Shown: positions 1 to 10,999 of the stretch, one piece after another | How positions within the stretch are numbered: position 1 is the stretch's first letter | Layout: every line of letters begins with the position of its first letter | Source of the DNA: Amanita rubescens | Lineage: Eukaryota > Basidiomycota > Agaricomycetes > Agaricales > Amanitaceae | NCBI GenBank assembly: GCA_015039365.1 | Contig: WION01000298.1 | Coordinates: forward strand, 1-63,495 | Length of the DNA stretch: 63,495 bases | Direction: 5' to 3' | Notes under the pieces: model-generated | Told to the model about the DNA's origin: nothing | Database searches by the model: none | The model's input: only the letters and a program-made list of their open reading frames with translations | Position numbers and translations under genes: made by a program

Positions 1-1513
1 TTTGCCAGAGAGGTTCGAGGGTGACATAGCCAGTATTGTTATAGGTAACACTGACGTTCAAGATCTGAGGTTTGATGTTACATGCCATGTTCATTGACAC
101 TTGGTTCCCCGAAATATCGGTGAACCAGGAACCACCGATTTGCAGGTATAGGGCTACTGTTGAATTAGCTTCAATGGAACCTTGGAAGCAATGAATATCA
201 TACGGATGGTTTCTCCGACATTGAATGGACAAATAGTAAAAACGCCGTAAGTTTTTGGGGAGAGATCCATGACAACTGGACCTAATGAACTATTCAGCAT
301 GACCAATAGAGAGTGCTGAAGAACGAACTAACCACTTTGATTCATCTTCGATGGAGTACCATTTGCACAGTTGAGCGTGGCCACTTTGTATTCTGTGTTG
401 GGTAGACTCATGGGAACGATATTGAGATTGACAGAGCTCGGGTGTTTCTATACAGGATACGGTTGCTGTGAGTCCCTGTTGAACCGCGCTTATACTAGTA
501 CTGCTCCATGTGTAATCGTGTGGAATATGTGGAACCCATTGAGGCATGATACCAACTAGATGATGTTATCAGTAAGCTCCACAATTGAACTATCATGATT
601 CGGATCTCACGCGAAGTTCCGTTGAGCACAAAGTCTGAGTAAGGGAGAAACCGCGATAGGTTCAAGGTTCCTCGAAGGGAAGAGGTATCTAGGAACCCCG
701 CTTCTTCCCCTACGCCTCGTGCTGCAACCATACCACTGGCAGCTGCTCGTAAAAAAGTAGACAAAGGGGGCGCTTCCAAACTTTAGGATACTAGTAGTTC
801 CAGGAAAATTCACCAGTTACTCACGTATTATTTCAAACGTCCCATTCGCGAAAACGGGCGTTGAAAAATTGACATCATAAAACTGGCCCATTGTTGAGTA
901 ATTCGATTGCGACCTAGGCGTAATTATTGTCGTCCAGCTAATATACTTGTTATTGATGCCGATTACGAAACAAGAACAACTTACGCTGAGGTTTGGGCGA
1001 CGAAAAGGAGACAGTAAATGGTTGATATGACGACCCAGCGCCCACGGCCTCTACGCCAATTCAAGGGCATGAGAGACTGTGAGGCGATAGAATTAGCAGC
1101 GTAGAATGTATACAATGACAAGCCCTCTTCTCTTCTCAGTGAGACATGGATAGCGATCCGGACCGCTTCAGCAAAAAGACTAACCACGCTGATCAGCAAA
1201 TGGAGAATTTAACTGACACCAAGACTCACAGCGTAGTTATCAATGATAGAATAGATCCGAAGAGAGTCAGGAATGTGGAATATTCAGGGTATAACGAGTA
1301 AATCATATACCCCAGCGTGTTAGAAAAGGAACTAGCCGGACGCCTTGTCCAGCTCCAGGCCAGGAAGGATATCGTCGCGATCAAAAGGCAGAACTGAAAC
1401 ACCAATGCTAGGATTGGCCGACAAAAAAGATGAATATAATTCCTGATACAAGCGTCAGCAGTGGACAGGTAACTAAAGTGTGCTTACCGCTCTTTTTCTC
1501 GCTTGGACCGCAT
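1..1513 (-). pseudogene. membrane protein gene, 3' end cut by window edge, with frame breaks
   Basis: The start is taken at the ATG at 1513-1511 (MRSKREKER), spliced through an intron at 1487-1443. Exon 2 (1442-1230) encodes a hydrophobic stretch around FLAWSWTRRPASSFSNTLGY. A 41-nt intron (1229-1189) and an intron near 983-937 follow, then an extracellular-looking part with N-glycosylation sequons (NYS, NGT, NNT). It ends off the window with VTYNNTGYVTLEPLW. The layout resembles a basidiomycete family with N-terminal membrane segments and a variable extracellular domain; I know of no function. Coding similarity is clear, but the frame cannot be held near 830-780, near 435 and near 210, where the good frame jumps by one base without room for an intron. 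This suggests a decaying gene, although sequencing error or a missed splice site is possible for the first break. Confidence 0.6.
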
Positions 1514-2586
1514 GGCATCTCAATTTTCGCACCCAACTATTCCACCCTTGATGCGTCGTCCTACGGTCTAAATGGGGATGCTGTGGGAGATCTTTCGAAT
1601 CGGGGGGCAAGTGAACACCAAAACAACCTAGGTGGGTCGTCGTCGTCCAAAAGTCGAGAGAGTTGCCAGTGTGGGTTCTATATATAAAGAAATGTATAGA
1701 CTAATAAGGTAATGAAAATGAGGCTATCCAAACCTTCTCCGACATGGTCTGCGGGTATTGAGTTCTTTCTCGGTAGCGAGCCTTGCCGGAACGAGAGGTG
1801 TGCGTCGACGGCCGAATGCCCCGTTTGGTCGTCAACAGTTGTCGACGCATTCAGGTTGGGGGGAAGTGTCTCGCAAAAAATCAAGACGGTGGTGCACAAC
1901 CATACGTGCAAAACCGCAAGATTCTGGCCCTCGCGTTGTCTCTAGCACCATAATTCCTTTCCTGACAGGATGGTGATGGGTCTGGGTACGGGCTGACACC
2001 ATGGAAGCCAGGCGGCAGAGAGAAACCGTAAAAATAAGGTTAACTTGATAGTGAAATGACGACCAAGATGGTGACGGACTAGTTGCAAAAATGACAGTGA
2101 GACGCAAGTTGAGAGAACCGCACCGCTCGTTCAAAAGTTAAGGACGTCATATCATTGGTTGAACGCTGAAATGTCTTCTTTCGCTAGCATGACATGCGAT
2201 AATGCCTAAAAGATTGATTAAGCATTGTCAGGAGAAGGCAATTGGTCACGGCGTCGTCCGTTTGGATCAGCCGCGGTAGAACCGGATAGTAGTAGTTCCT
2301 AGAGCCGTTTGGGAAGCATGACAAGATAAAGATAGAAGAGCATCAACTTTGCTTGAGTGTGAGGCTGCAGAATAAGCGGGGAGCTCGATATGGTGATACA
2401 ATTAGACAGCTGGTTGTTGGCCATATTAAGGGCCTTAAGAAAGCGATTAATCAAAAACTAGAGGATGAAAGACGCGGAGGTTTGGGGGAGATGCCAAGCT
2501 AGGCCAAATAACTTGGCTCCAAACCCACCACGCAAAGCGGTGGCCCACATCCAAGTGCCAATAATTTTGCAAACAGGCTAAAGATT
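1514..2586. other. intergenic region, no gene seen
   Basis: The ORFs here are short and lack recognisable motifs or splice-linked coding blocks. It holds the upstream region of the membrane protein gene and the far 3' side of the first F-box gene. Confidence 0.5.
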
Positions 2587-2630
2587 GTGAATCTACAAAC
2601 GACCAACATTCGCCAATGGCTCCAACTAGA
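2587..2630. repeat. F-box 3'-flank repeat, copy 1
   Basis: The stretch with core CTACAAACGACCAACATTC abuts the stop codon of the F-box gene at 2631. Similar copies lie at 4255-4283, 47041-47082, 48835-48872, 52165-52194 and 54177-54205, always in the same orientation relative to an F-box gene or relic. Confidence 0.75.
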
Positions 2631-3992
2631 CTATGCGTTCCCCTGTGCCAGCAAATTCCGAGTTTTGACCTCCGAATCGTCAATGCAGATGTCAGCATCA
2701 GATGGCCAACTCCGAATCTCTTCCAAGTCATTCCAGGGGATGTCGATACTTTCGCGATCGCTGGGGCACCACGAACACCATTGCAGCTGAATAACTAATT
2801 TCTCGAGCGGGACACAGCTAGCAGGGACCATTCTCGATCCATTGTCCCGCAGTTCCAAAAACCGAGATATTGTCGCAACAAGCTCCTTGATATTATGTGC
2901 AGGACAATATTTCATCTTTAACACCCGCAACTTGGGAAGGTAGATGTCGCCATTGAACCATGCAACGTATCGTAAAAAGGTCGGGAAAATATTTGCTGGG
3001 TACTCGATGATGAGCTCCTCCACATCGGCTAACGCCTCCAACACGGGTGCCGTACGAGATGTACCTTGAAGAAGTGTCAATCGGCGAACATGACATGACG
3101 ACCGATTGATCAGAGAAAGTACCCCGTTCCAGTGCCGATGTGTTACGTATGCATTGTGACAGTTGTGGTGGTCGTCTATCCGGAGGTGTTCCAGCGATGG
3201 CGCAATGAACTGTGAGAATACCTCGAAAAAGCCAAATCGGGTTTCAAGGAGTAAAAGACGCGGAAGGTGTGCTGAAACTTTGGGAAGAGTGACCCCCGAG
3301 GAAGGGAAGTTTGGCACTCCGAGGAGTTCCAGCGTCTCGACATTTTGTAACTGAAGTAGAACCTGCCACAATTCGTTGCCGTAGCGACAGTAATCCTCCC
3401 AACACATAGATATCCTGAACCTTGTCAATTGTGCCCAAGGGAACGCAATTTGTCCTATGCGCCCCGACACATCAAGATAGGTAAGGCGCGGCGTAACCTC
3501 AAATATTCTGGAGAGATTCGAGGCTACGTTACCTCTGATGATGAGAGTGGTGAGATTTGGCAGGTTTCCTTCGCATTCGAGGAGTTCCATCTGGGACCCG
3601 GCATCTATGCATATATCTAGCGATTTCCATCGTTTAGAGCACGACACCAGTGTTTTCATAGTTTGTGAAGGACGTGTGCCGGATAAAGAGATGGATATGG
3701 TAAGAGGCAGCTGTCCAGATCGCTCGACGTATATGGCCGTACGTCGGTTGGTTTCGGCCATATAGACAGCCTCTCTGGAGCGCCCGAAATCATCCCAGTG
3801 CAGAGCAAGGGAGGTCCATAAAGGTGGGTGGGATATAAACACGTCTCTCCAGCGCCTGCAAACCTGTCCAACAGCCCATGGAAAGTCCTGGGCGGTCCCG
3901 GAACTGTTGTCCAGCGCACCAAGATGGATAGGTGCGTGGAGGAGTTGAAATACTTCGCATAGGATCTCGGCGGGGACCATTTCCTGGTTCAT
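2631..3992 (-). CDS. F-box protein with LRR-like C-terminal region
   Basis: Intronless, 453 residues from the ATG at 3992, chosen because the F-box of all paralogs begins a few residues after this Met; the frame stays open upstream to 4154 but that part has no match in the paralogs. The F-box runs from VPAEILCEVFQLL (about residue 5) to FPWAVGQVCRRWR (about 37-49). Repeated leucine-rich segments follow, including FPWAQLTRF and IYLPKLRVLKMKYCP, and the tail carries WCSWC and PSDADICIDDSEVK. F-box proteins act as substrate receptors of SCF (Skp1-cullin-F-box) ubiquitin ligases; the substrate is unknown. Its closest relative in the window is the gene at 50515, about 47 kb away. An F-box relic lies just upstream. 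Confidence 0.9.
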   Translation of the reverse strand: MNQEMVPAEILCEVFQLLHAPIHLGALDNSSGTAQDFPWAVGQVCRRWRDVFISHPPLWTSLALHWDDFGRSREAVYMAETNRRTAIYVERSGQLPLTISISLSGTRPSQTMKTLVSCSKRWKSLDICIDAGSQMELLECEGNLPNLTTLIIRGNVASNLSRIFEVTPRLTYLDVSGRIGQIAFPWAQLTRFRISMCWEDYCRYGNELWQVLLQLQNVETLELLGVPNFPSSGVTLPKVSAHLPRLLLLETRFGFFEVFSQFIAPSLEHLRIDDHHNCHNAYVTHRHWNGVLSLINRSSCHVRRLTLLQGTSRTAPVLEALADVEELIIEYPANIFPTFLRYVAWFNGDIYLPKLRVLKMKYCPAHNIKELVATISRFLELRDNGSRMVPASCVPLEKLVIQLQWCSWCPSDRESIDIPWNDLEEIRSWPSDADICIDDSEVKTRNLLAQGNA

Positions 3993-4254
3993 TTTTCTGC
4001 AAGACAGTGGTTTGACGCGTGCCAACCTGAGACTGCAAAGGCCAAGTTCAGACATCGGCAATTGCTCGTAGCCGCAAGCACAAACAAACAACTGTTGCCG
4101 CTGTTCCGAACTTACGTAGTACCCTCGGATCTGCTGCTTGGTTGCCAATGCCATACCCGAGGATTTTGCTGCGAAGGCCGACGTGTTGGGTCAAGCGGGT
4201 AATGTTTGCATAAACAAATTCGCCTGTAATATGATCGAGGACTCGTGTCGTAAA

Positions 4255-4283
4255 ACTACAAACAACCAACATTCTTCAAGCCC
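4255..4283. repeat. F-box 3'-flank repeat, copy 2
   Basis: Copy of the CTACAAAC-ACCAACATTC element, here followed by TTCAAGCCC as in the copy at 52165. It is the 3' flank of the F-box relic at 4290-4470. Confidence 0.7.
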
Positions 4284-4289
4284 ACGCAA

Positions 4290-4470
4290 CCCGGCCAGAG
4301 CACCATTCCAACCGGATTAATAACTTCTCCAGCGGCACAACATAAGGCCTCGCGTGAACCGCACTTCCAATAGGTGAATTATTGCTGCGACAAACTCCCT
4401 GTTAATATGTGCAGGACAAGGCATTTTATAACACCCGTAGTTTAGGGAGATTTTCCGCGGGTCGTGGTTC
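4290..4470 (-). pseudogene. F-box C-terminal relic
   Basis: Reverse-strand translation gives KMPCPAHINREFVAAIIHLLEV and a downstream RWRSY block, which match the KMKYCPAHNIKELVATISRFLEL part of the F-box gene at 2631. No F-box or LRR body remains. The relic keeps its own 3'-flank repeat at 4255-4283, so it looks like the tail of a lost neighbouring copy. Confidence 0.7.
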
Positions 4471-4589
4471 AAGTTCGAATGACTGTTTTCGATAATACAT
4501 ATACATAATTGAAACAAGACTTGTATGCTTCGTCTTTGCCTCCAATGATATACCTACAATTGGGCCTTTTCCTTTCCTCTTCGCCGCGT

Positions 4590-6571
4590 TCAGATCTCAA
4601 GTCCAAGGTTAACGTGGACGGCCTTGATGTTCGTGTAGCTGTACGTGTTTGTGTCAGTATTCAACATCAGCAAGAGAAAAAGAATGCCCACTTTTCAAGC
4701 GCATACTCGCCCAACTCACGTCCCATACCAGACTGCTTGTATCCACCAAATGGCACGCCGGCGTTGAAAGTGTTGATGCAGTTCACCCACATAGTGCCAG
4801 CGTTAAGCCTGTGTGCCGTCTCAATGGCTCTGTTGATGTTCTGCGAGAACACGGCCGCAGCGAGACCGTATACTGTGTCGTTGGCTTGGCGGACAACGTC
4901 TGTGAACCATTGTCATATAGGAAAGCTGTTTTGTATCGCAATAAACTCGTCCTCACCGTCCACGTCCTCAAACTTGATGACAACGCCGACAGGTCCGAAA
5001 ATCTCCTCTCGGACAATCTTCATGTCGGGCTTAGTGTTGGTGAAAATCGTGGGCTTGACGAAGTAGCCCTCCGATCCTTCGCGCTCGCCTCCCAAGTGAA
5101 CAGTTGCACCCTCGGCTTTACCAGAGCTTATGTAGCCCATGATACGCTATACGTCAAAAGTCAATCACAGTAAGCACGAGATCGACTAAAAACTCACGTC
5201 GAATTGGATTTGGGAAACTTGAGGACCCTGATCGACTCCCTGAGCAAACGGGCTGCCGAGCTTGATAGCCTTGGCTCTCTCCGTGAACTTGGCAAGGAAT
5301 TCATCGTAAATGCCAGCCTGGACGAATATCCGTGATCCAGCACAGCACGTCTGACCATGGTTGAAGCTGCGGGAGCCATCATTCAATTACAGTTTAGCTT
5401 CTGGAGCTAGTGAAGACGTACAAAATACCATGTGCAGCCCATTTGATCGCCTTTTCAAGATCAGCATCGTTGAAGATGATGTTGGGACTCTTGCCGCCGA
5501 GCTCAAGGGTAATCTTCTTCAGGTTGCTCTTCGCGGCAGACTCCATGATCTTCCTGCCAACGAGGGTTGAACCGGTGAATGCAACTTTTTCGATGCGCAT
5601 ATGAGATGAAATAGCACTGCCGACAGTGTTGCCGTAGCCGGTGACGACATTGACGACACCAGGAGGGAAACCAGCTTGGTGGATGAGGTGACACATTCTG
5701 ATGGCGGAGAGAGGGGTGAATTCGGATGGCTTCATAACGATAGTGTTTCCTGTGGCGAGTGCGGGTGCAATCTTCCAGGCGAACATGAGGACTGTGGAAC
5801 ATTCATGAGCGAACTCGGAACAAGAGCGAGCAACATACGAGGGAAATTCCCTGTCATAGAATCGGTTAATGCACCTCTCACAAGTAGATCGATTACATAC
5901 AAGGAATGATCTGGCCAACGACGCCAATCGGTTCGTGCCTCGTATATGCTAACTTGGCTTCCGAGGTCTATGGGCATACATCAGACACGAATCGGAAAAT
6001 AATGGAAGGAACGCACCTCGATAACCTTTCCATGGATTTTATCCGCCCAGCCAGCATAGTACCTGATCGTATCAATCGAGCTGGGGACATCTGCCGTGCT
6101 GGCCCACTGATAGGTCTTTCCATTGTCCAAAGCCTCAAGTGCTGCCAACTCTTCCTTATGCTGCTCCATCAGCTCCGCAAGCTTGTACAGAAGCCTGCCG
6201 CGCTGCGCTCCCGGAGCGTTGAGGCCCCATGTGGTCTTGTAGGCCTTTTCGGCAGCCTCGACGGCGAGATCGACATCTTTGGGTGTACCTTCCGAGACTT
6301 TGGTGACGACCTGACCGTTGGCTTTAAAACGTAAGGGGTGAGGTCCTGTATGGCCAAGGGTCAAAACGCCGACTTACTGGGATTGACGACACTGTATGGG
6401 TTTAGTGATTAGATATCGGATACCGCATTACATAATATCAAAGACTTGGACGCACTCGATATAGGTGTTGTCTGAGCCGTCGACAAACTGGCCGTTGATG
6501 AACAGGCCAGTGCTGAAGTGCGACTTGCCCTTGTATTGGCCGTGGAAGTGGTGGGTGAATACTTGAGGCAT
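4590..6571 (-). CDS. ALDH-1, NAD(P)-dependent aldehyde dehydrogenase (class 1/2 type)
   Basis: Oxidises an aldehyde to the carboxylic acid; the physiological substrate cannot be read from sequence. The start is at 6571 ([16 protein letters not shown]) and the end is ...[13 protein letters not shown] at 4590. Multi-exon, about 500 residues. Visible motifs: [12 protein letters not shown] (dinucleotide-binding GSTxxG), [10 protein letters not shown] (general-base Glu), [11 protein letters not shown] (catalytic Cys), EEIFGPV, and PFGGYKQSG near the C-terminus. Two tiny exons are needed to keep the frame: 14 nt at 6378-6391 (VVNP) and 12 nt at 5839-5850 (NFP). A TATA box lies at 6604-6610. No organelle signal is seen, so cytosolic location is inferred. 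The closest relative is ALDH-2: both lack the introns after EALDNG and after KIAP that ALDH-3 and ALDH-4 have. Confidence 0.92.
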
Positions 6572-6600
6572 GATGTGAGAAGAGATGGATGAAGTGACGG

Positions 6601-6610
6601 AGCTTATATA
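6601..6610 (-). promoter_or_regulatory. TATA box of ALDH-1
   Basis: TATATAAGCT on the minus strand, about 30-40 nt upstream of the ALDH-1 ATG. Confidence 0.6.
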
Positions 6611-7129
6611 CGCCACCGCGGGTCTCCGCTGCTACGGATTTGGTAACACGTGAACGCGTGAACAGTTCGGCTCCGTGCTGACTGATTTTTTCCCAACCCT
6701 GGCCCATCCACCTGATCCCATGACAGCACATGAGTAAAGCCAATGGGCGGAAAAACCGAATAAGTGCGGTAGAACAAGTAATTACCCATACTCCTATCAT
6801 GTGTCACCAACGGCAGTTGCTTCGATTTGAAAGGAGGCGAACATGGAAGCCACCCTCACCCAGGTGAACTCCACGAAATCACTTTTAAACTCGCGGTTCG
6901 CACGTAGTGACCTCACCAGCCGTCGTATCACCTTGTCTTAGGTCAGCGCACGCGCAATCGAGGGAATTCTTCACTAACTTCCGCCATGAACGGTACCGAG
7001 TAGTTCAGATATGATTACTGTTTGCGCTAATTCTCCTGCATCGATCGGATCTTACAAACTCCAAAATGATACTTTAATCAAGAAGGGTGTCTTTGGAACC
7101 AAGACCAACCAAGTTAACCTACCATAAAT

Positions 7130-8394
7130 CTAAATAATCGTTACTGTAAGCAACGCGGTGATCCCATCCTGAGCAATTCCTAATCGCCATTAGATAAAAT
7201 TCGATTGATACAGGTACGGCTCACCATGATTAATCCTTCATCATAAAGCAAGATCAGCAATCAGACTGGTAAAGACTAAGATATACCCACCCTTCAGACC
7301 CAGGCGCAAGCAAGCCAGTTAAGTTCTGCGCGACCGTGTGATAAGTCACACCCTTATGCCGAGACCTTCCAACCGCGTTGGCAACCAACAAATTACGCCC
7401 TAGATACCGTTCAGAATCTCGTCTAGCGCGCCAAAAATGCGGGCAAACCGATATTATAGCCGTCCGGGATGATATCGTGATGATGAGTTGCAGACTACAA
7501 AATTGGAAACTGCGGTCAGCCCACTGTCCAAGTATCACATCATTGATGAGAACTCGTACCTCTTCCTTGGAAACACTGTCCGATCAATGATCAGCACTTG
7601 CAACCATAGCATTAGGTCAGGACTCGTACGCGAGGAACAATGCACCGGTATTCGCATCAGGCCCGTCTTGGTGCCAAACCCTTTGATTTCATCAAACGTC
7701 TATGTCAGCCTCTTATGCCCAAGCCTTGCGCAGCAGACACAAACCGGAAGTGGTTTCCGCCAATCGCACTCTCTAGACAGGTTCCGCCGCCTGCGTTTCC
7801 GTAGTCTTGACGCAACTCGATCTAATGAGAAGTGATATGATACATCAATAAGTTGACCTGTGCGACACATGGTAACCGAGAAACTAACAGATTGGTTAAC
7901 CCATCCATTTCCATCGCCGAGGTTTGCAGTTTGCGGAGTTCCAAGATGAATATTGAAGCACTCCGTCGAGCTATACATAACAATACCATTCCACCATGCC
8001 GTCACAACTGAAATAAGTGGGTACGTACAATCCAATGGCCCTAGCATAGTTTAGGGCCCCGCTGTCCGTAAGGACTTTTGGCGAGCTCAGCCCGGATATG
8101 ATCACCTTCAAGATTAACGCATGTCAAACTTCATCACTACAGGCACGCGGAGGCGATGCTCACGTTGAGCGGTTCCCCTCCATATACAGCTATACCACGA
8201 TACGATAACTATCAACGAGGTGGGCGCAAAGAAGACGAAGAAATACCATTGTCAAGCATGGATCCACCGCCATGTGTAGGATTATAGAAGGCTACTGCTT
8301 GTGGGATTGCTAGCAACGAAGGTGAGAACTGAATAGGAGTCCCAGTCACACGAGACGCAAGCAATGCAAAAATGGGGAGCGAATAGTAGCGCAT
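7130..8394 (-). CDS. secreted protein, tandem family copy A
   Basis: A signal peptide (MRYYSLPIFALLASRVTG) is followed by AFYNPTHGGGSMLDNG. The gene is spread over about ten short exons whose phases all join without a stop: AVYGGEPLN, VIISGLSSPKVLTDSGALNY, STECFNIHLGTPQTANLGDG NGWVNQS, IELRQDYGNA, NTGALFLA, VSKEE, HHHDIIPDGYNIG, GVTYHTVAQNLTGLLAPG, INHG and GIAQDGITALLTVTII. The 5-codon VSKEE exon and the 11-nt INHG exon are easily missed. I recognise this as a family common in agaricomycete secretomes but know of no function. A TATA box lies about 70 nt upstream of the ATG. It heads the 3' end of a three-gene tandem array, all on the minus strand. Confidence 0.82.
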
Positions 8395-8463
8395 GGAAGG
8401 AACAATTCAAGTACGGAGGGGAACTTTGAACGAAGGACCCTGATATTTGGATTGTAGGCGCGT

Positions 8464-8470
8464 CTATATA
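8464..8470 (-). promoter_or_regulatory. TATA box of secreted copy A
   Basis: GGGGTATATAGAC on the minus strand, about 70 nt upstream of the ATG at 8394. The spacing is like that in copies B and C. Confidence 0.55.
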
Positions 8471-8888
8471 CCCCAAGGGTAACACTTCTGGTAAGGATCA
8501 AAATCGGTCAGGTCGCACAAACGACTTCACCTTTCCTCTTATCGGGTGATTGCCAGATGAGACGAGAATGGACAACATTGTTGTTCAGACTTCTTGACGG
8601 GCAGTTCAATCACCGATGTTCCAGGCCAATCTATCAATGCGCCCATGACTTGATTGGGACGGGCAGGTCCTAAAGAGGGTGTTCTGGAAGACATGGCGAA
8701 CCATAACGCCGTCGGCGAAGTCCGGTAAAACTTTGCTAGTATTTTGGCATGTCTGCTGCACTTTGGACACATTTTCCCAGAAAAGTAGGTGCGCGACGTA
8801 AGATATGCTTAGTCACACTATATGTGCTATCTCAGCCTCGAAAAGACATAATTTAATCAAGAAATCTACACAACCCCGGAGCGTAAGC

Positions 8889-10126
8889 TCAAGTAATCGT
8901 TACCGTAAGCAGCGCGACGATCCCGTCCTGAGAAATTCCTAAGTATCATTAGACAAGCTGACCTGTTTACGTGATGAAGACATCGCTTACCGTGGTTAAC
9001 CCTTGAGAAGATTATTTCAGCAATTAGACCAGCGAAAAGAAGACTATAATATACGCTCACCCTTGAGACCCAGGTGCGAGCAGACTCATTATGTCTTCTG
9101 CGACTGTCGAATACGTCACACCCCCGTACGAAGTCGTTCCAATTGCACTGGCAACCAACGAGTCACGCCCTGGTCAGCATTTAGCGTCTCGCCACCTAAT
9201 GCGCAGAAAAGGTAGACGTACCGATATCATAGCCATCAGGAACAATGTTATGATTGTCCGTCGCGGGCTACGAAAGTGGAAACTGCTGTCAAGTCACCAA
9301 GTATCGTATCACCGATGAAAACTGTACCTCTTCCTTGGAAACACTGTCCGAGCGACGATTAGCATTCTGTAACCGCAGCGTTAGGCCAAGACACGTACGC
9401 GAGGAATAATGCACCGCTATCTGCAAGATCTCCATTCTGGTGCCAAACTCTTTATTTCGTCATACATTTAGTTAGCCTATTCCACCAAGCCATACGCACC
9501 GGAAATGATTTCCACCAATCGCACTCTCTAAACAGGTCCCAACGCTCGCGCTTCCGTAGTCCTGACGCAGCTCAATCTCAAGACACGTTAGTAAGTGGAT
9601 GGTTGTAATGCTATGATGTCAAATAACCGAGAATACTAACAGATTGGTTAACCCATCCATTCCCATCGCCGAGGTTTGCACTTTGGGGGTTTCCGATATG
9701 AATGCCGAAACATTCCGTCGAGCTATATATAGAACAATATAATTCCAGTGTTCGCTATAATATGATGGGTACGTACAATCCAATGGCCCTAGCGTAATTT
9801 ATGATTCCACTGGCTGTCAGGACGTCTGTTGAGCTCAATCCAGAGATGATCACCTTTAACGCATGTCAACCTTCATCGCAGTAGACGCGGGAGGCAATAC
9901 TCACGTTCAACGGTTCTCCATAGCCACCTCCAGCTATACCATGATACAATCATTATCAGTATCGTTAACGCCAACGAGGGTAAGAAGTACCGTTGTCAAG
10001 CATGGATCCACCGCCGTCCAAAGGATTATAGAATGCTGTTACTCCCCGCTTGATCAAGGAAGGAGCGGCAGGACGTCCCATTACACAAGACGCGAAGAGC
10101 ACAAGGATAGCGAGTGAACCGCGCAT
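8889..10126 (-). CDS. secreted protein, tandem family copy B
   Basis: The start at 10126 gives MRGSLAILVLFASCVMG, a signal peptide. A Lys-Arg site (SLIKRG) follows that could be a Kex2-type cleavage point, then AFYNPLDGGGSMLDN. The exon series matches copy A in order and phase: GGGYGEPLN, VIISGLSSTDVLTASGIINY, STECFGIHIGNPQSANLGDG, IELRQDYGSASVGTCLESAI, VWHQNGDLADSGALFLA, VSKEE, NHNIVPDGYDIG, SLVASAIGTTSYGGVTYSTV, VNHG, and the end GISQDGIVALLTVTIT. All joins keep one open frame, so the gene looks intact. Function unknown; extracellular by inference. Confidence 0.82.
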
Positions 10127-10999
10127 AACAAATCGGGTAATGGGCGAAAGGATGTCCAGAAGGTCTAGGAACCATGAATCGCGTAGAGCGCGTTTATATA
10201 CCCAGGCCTAGTATGCTTCGGGGAGAGAAGCGACTGGCGCCATATGGGATAGGTCAGGTTGGACAGGATCGGACGAGAGGCGGCCCGTACCTTCTTCGGG
10301 CATGTGATACGGGTTTCGTCCATCCGTAGCAGTCTCGCTGTCAGTTGAGGAAACGACGATGAGAAAGAACAGCTGCCACGTTGGTAGTCTTTAGGGGGTA
10401 GTCCCACACCAGTGTTCAGGTGACAATTGTTCCCGATGGCAGAAAATATAAACATTGTGCAAGCGATTACACGACGCCGACTTACAAATGAAAAATCGTC
10501 ATGGATAGGCAAAGAAATAGTTGTCTGCGATATCCGATTAAATAACGAAGACTATCGTAATCTTGCGCGTGTTGTCAGTCTATCGACTTGCGCACATGCT
10601 TGCTGCAGCACAAGTCGTCAGCGTTATGTAATTCGGTAGTATTCGCAGTGTCGTACGATCGTCGAACTGTTCCTGAGCCGCGTGGGGAATGCTGCTTCCG
10701 ATTAAGGCAGATCATCGGCCGCGTCCGGCGATAATTTGCCGGTCGGAGGCCACCGGAACGCTGGGAAACGCTCTTCAAATGTCTCCGTGGCACCCTGACT
10801 TGCACAGTGCTCAAGACGTTATCATTGCTGCTTCATTCATCGTGTACGACGTCAAATTGCTAAGGTGTTCTTTACAGCTGGGCTGTATGTGCCGTTTTCT
10901 CAAAGATTTGTCACGAAGAACCGAAGCACGATAACTTTAAGGATGGTTAACTTCACAAGGCTCCAAAAAGTTCGTCTCAACTCGATCGTAATTCATGTA
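10127..10999. other. spacer between secreted copies B and C
   Basis: The spacer contains the copy B promoter, with a TATA box (TATATAAACG on the minus strand) at 10191-10200. The remaining ~800 bp show no coding block I can support. Confidence 0.5.

Noticed and set aside
4509..5173. Plus-strand ORFs of 174-185 codons over ALDH-1
   Set aside because: They are antisense to ALDH exons that hold the catalytic motifs; no independent evidence.
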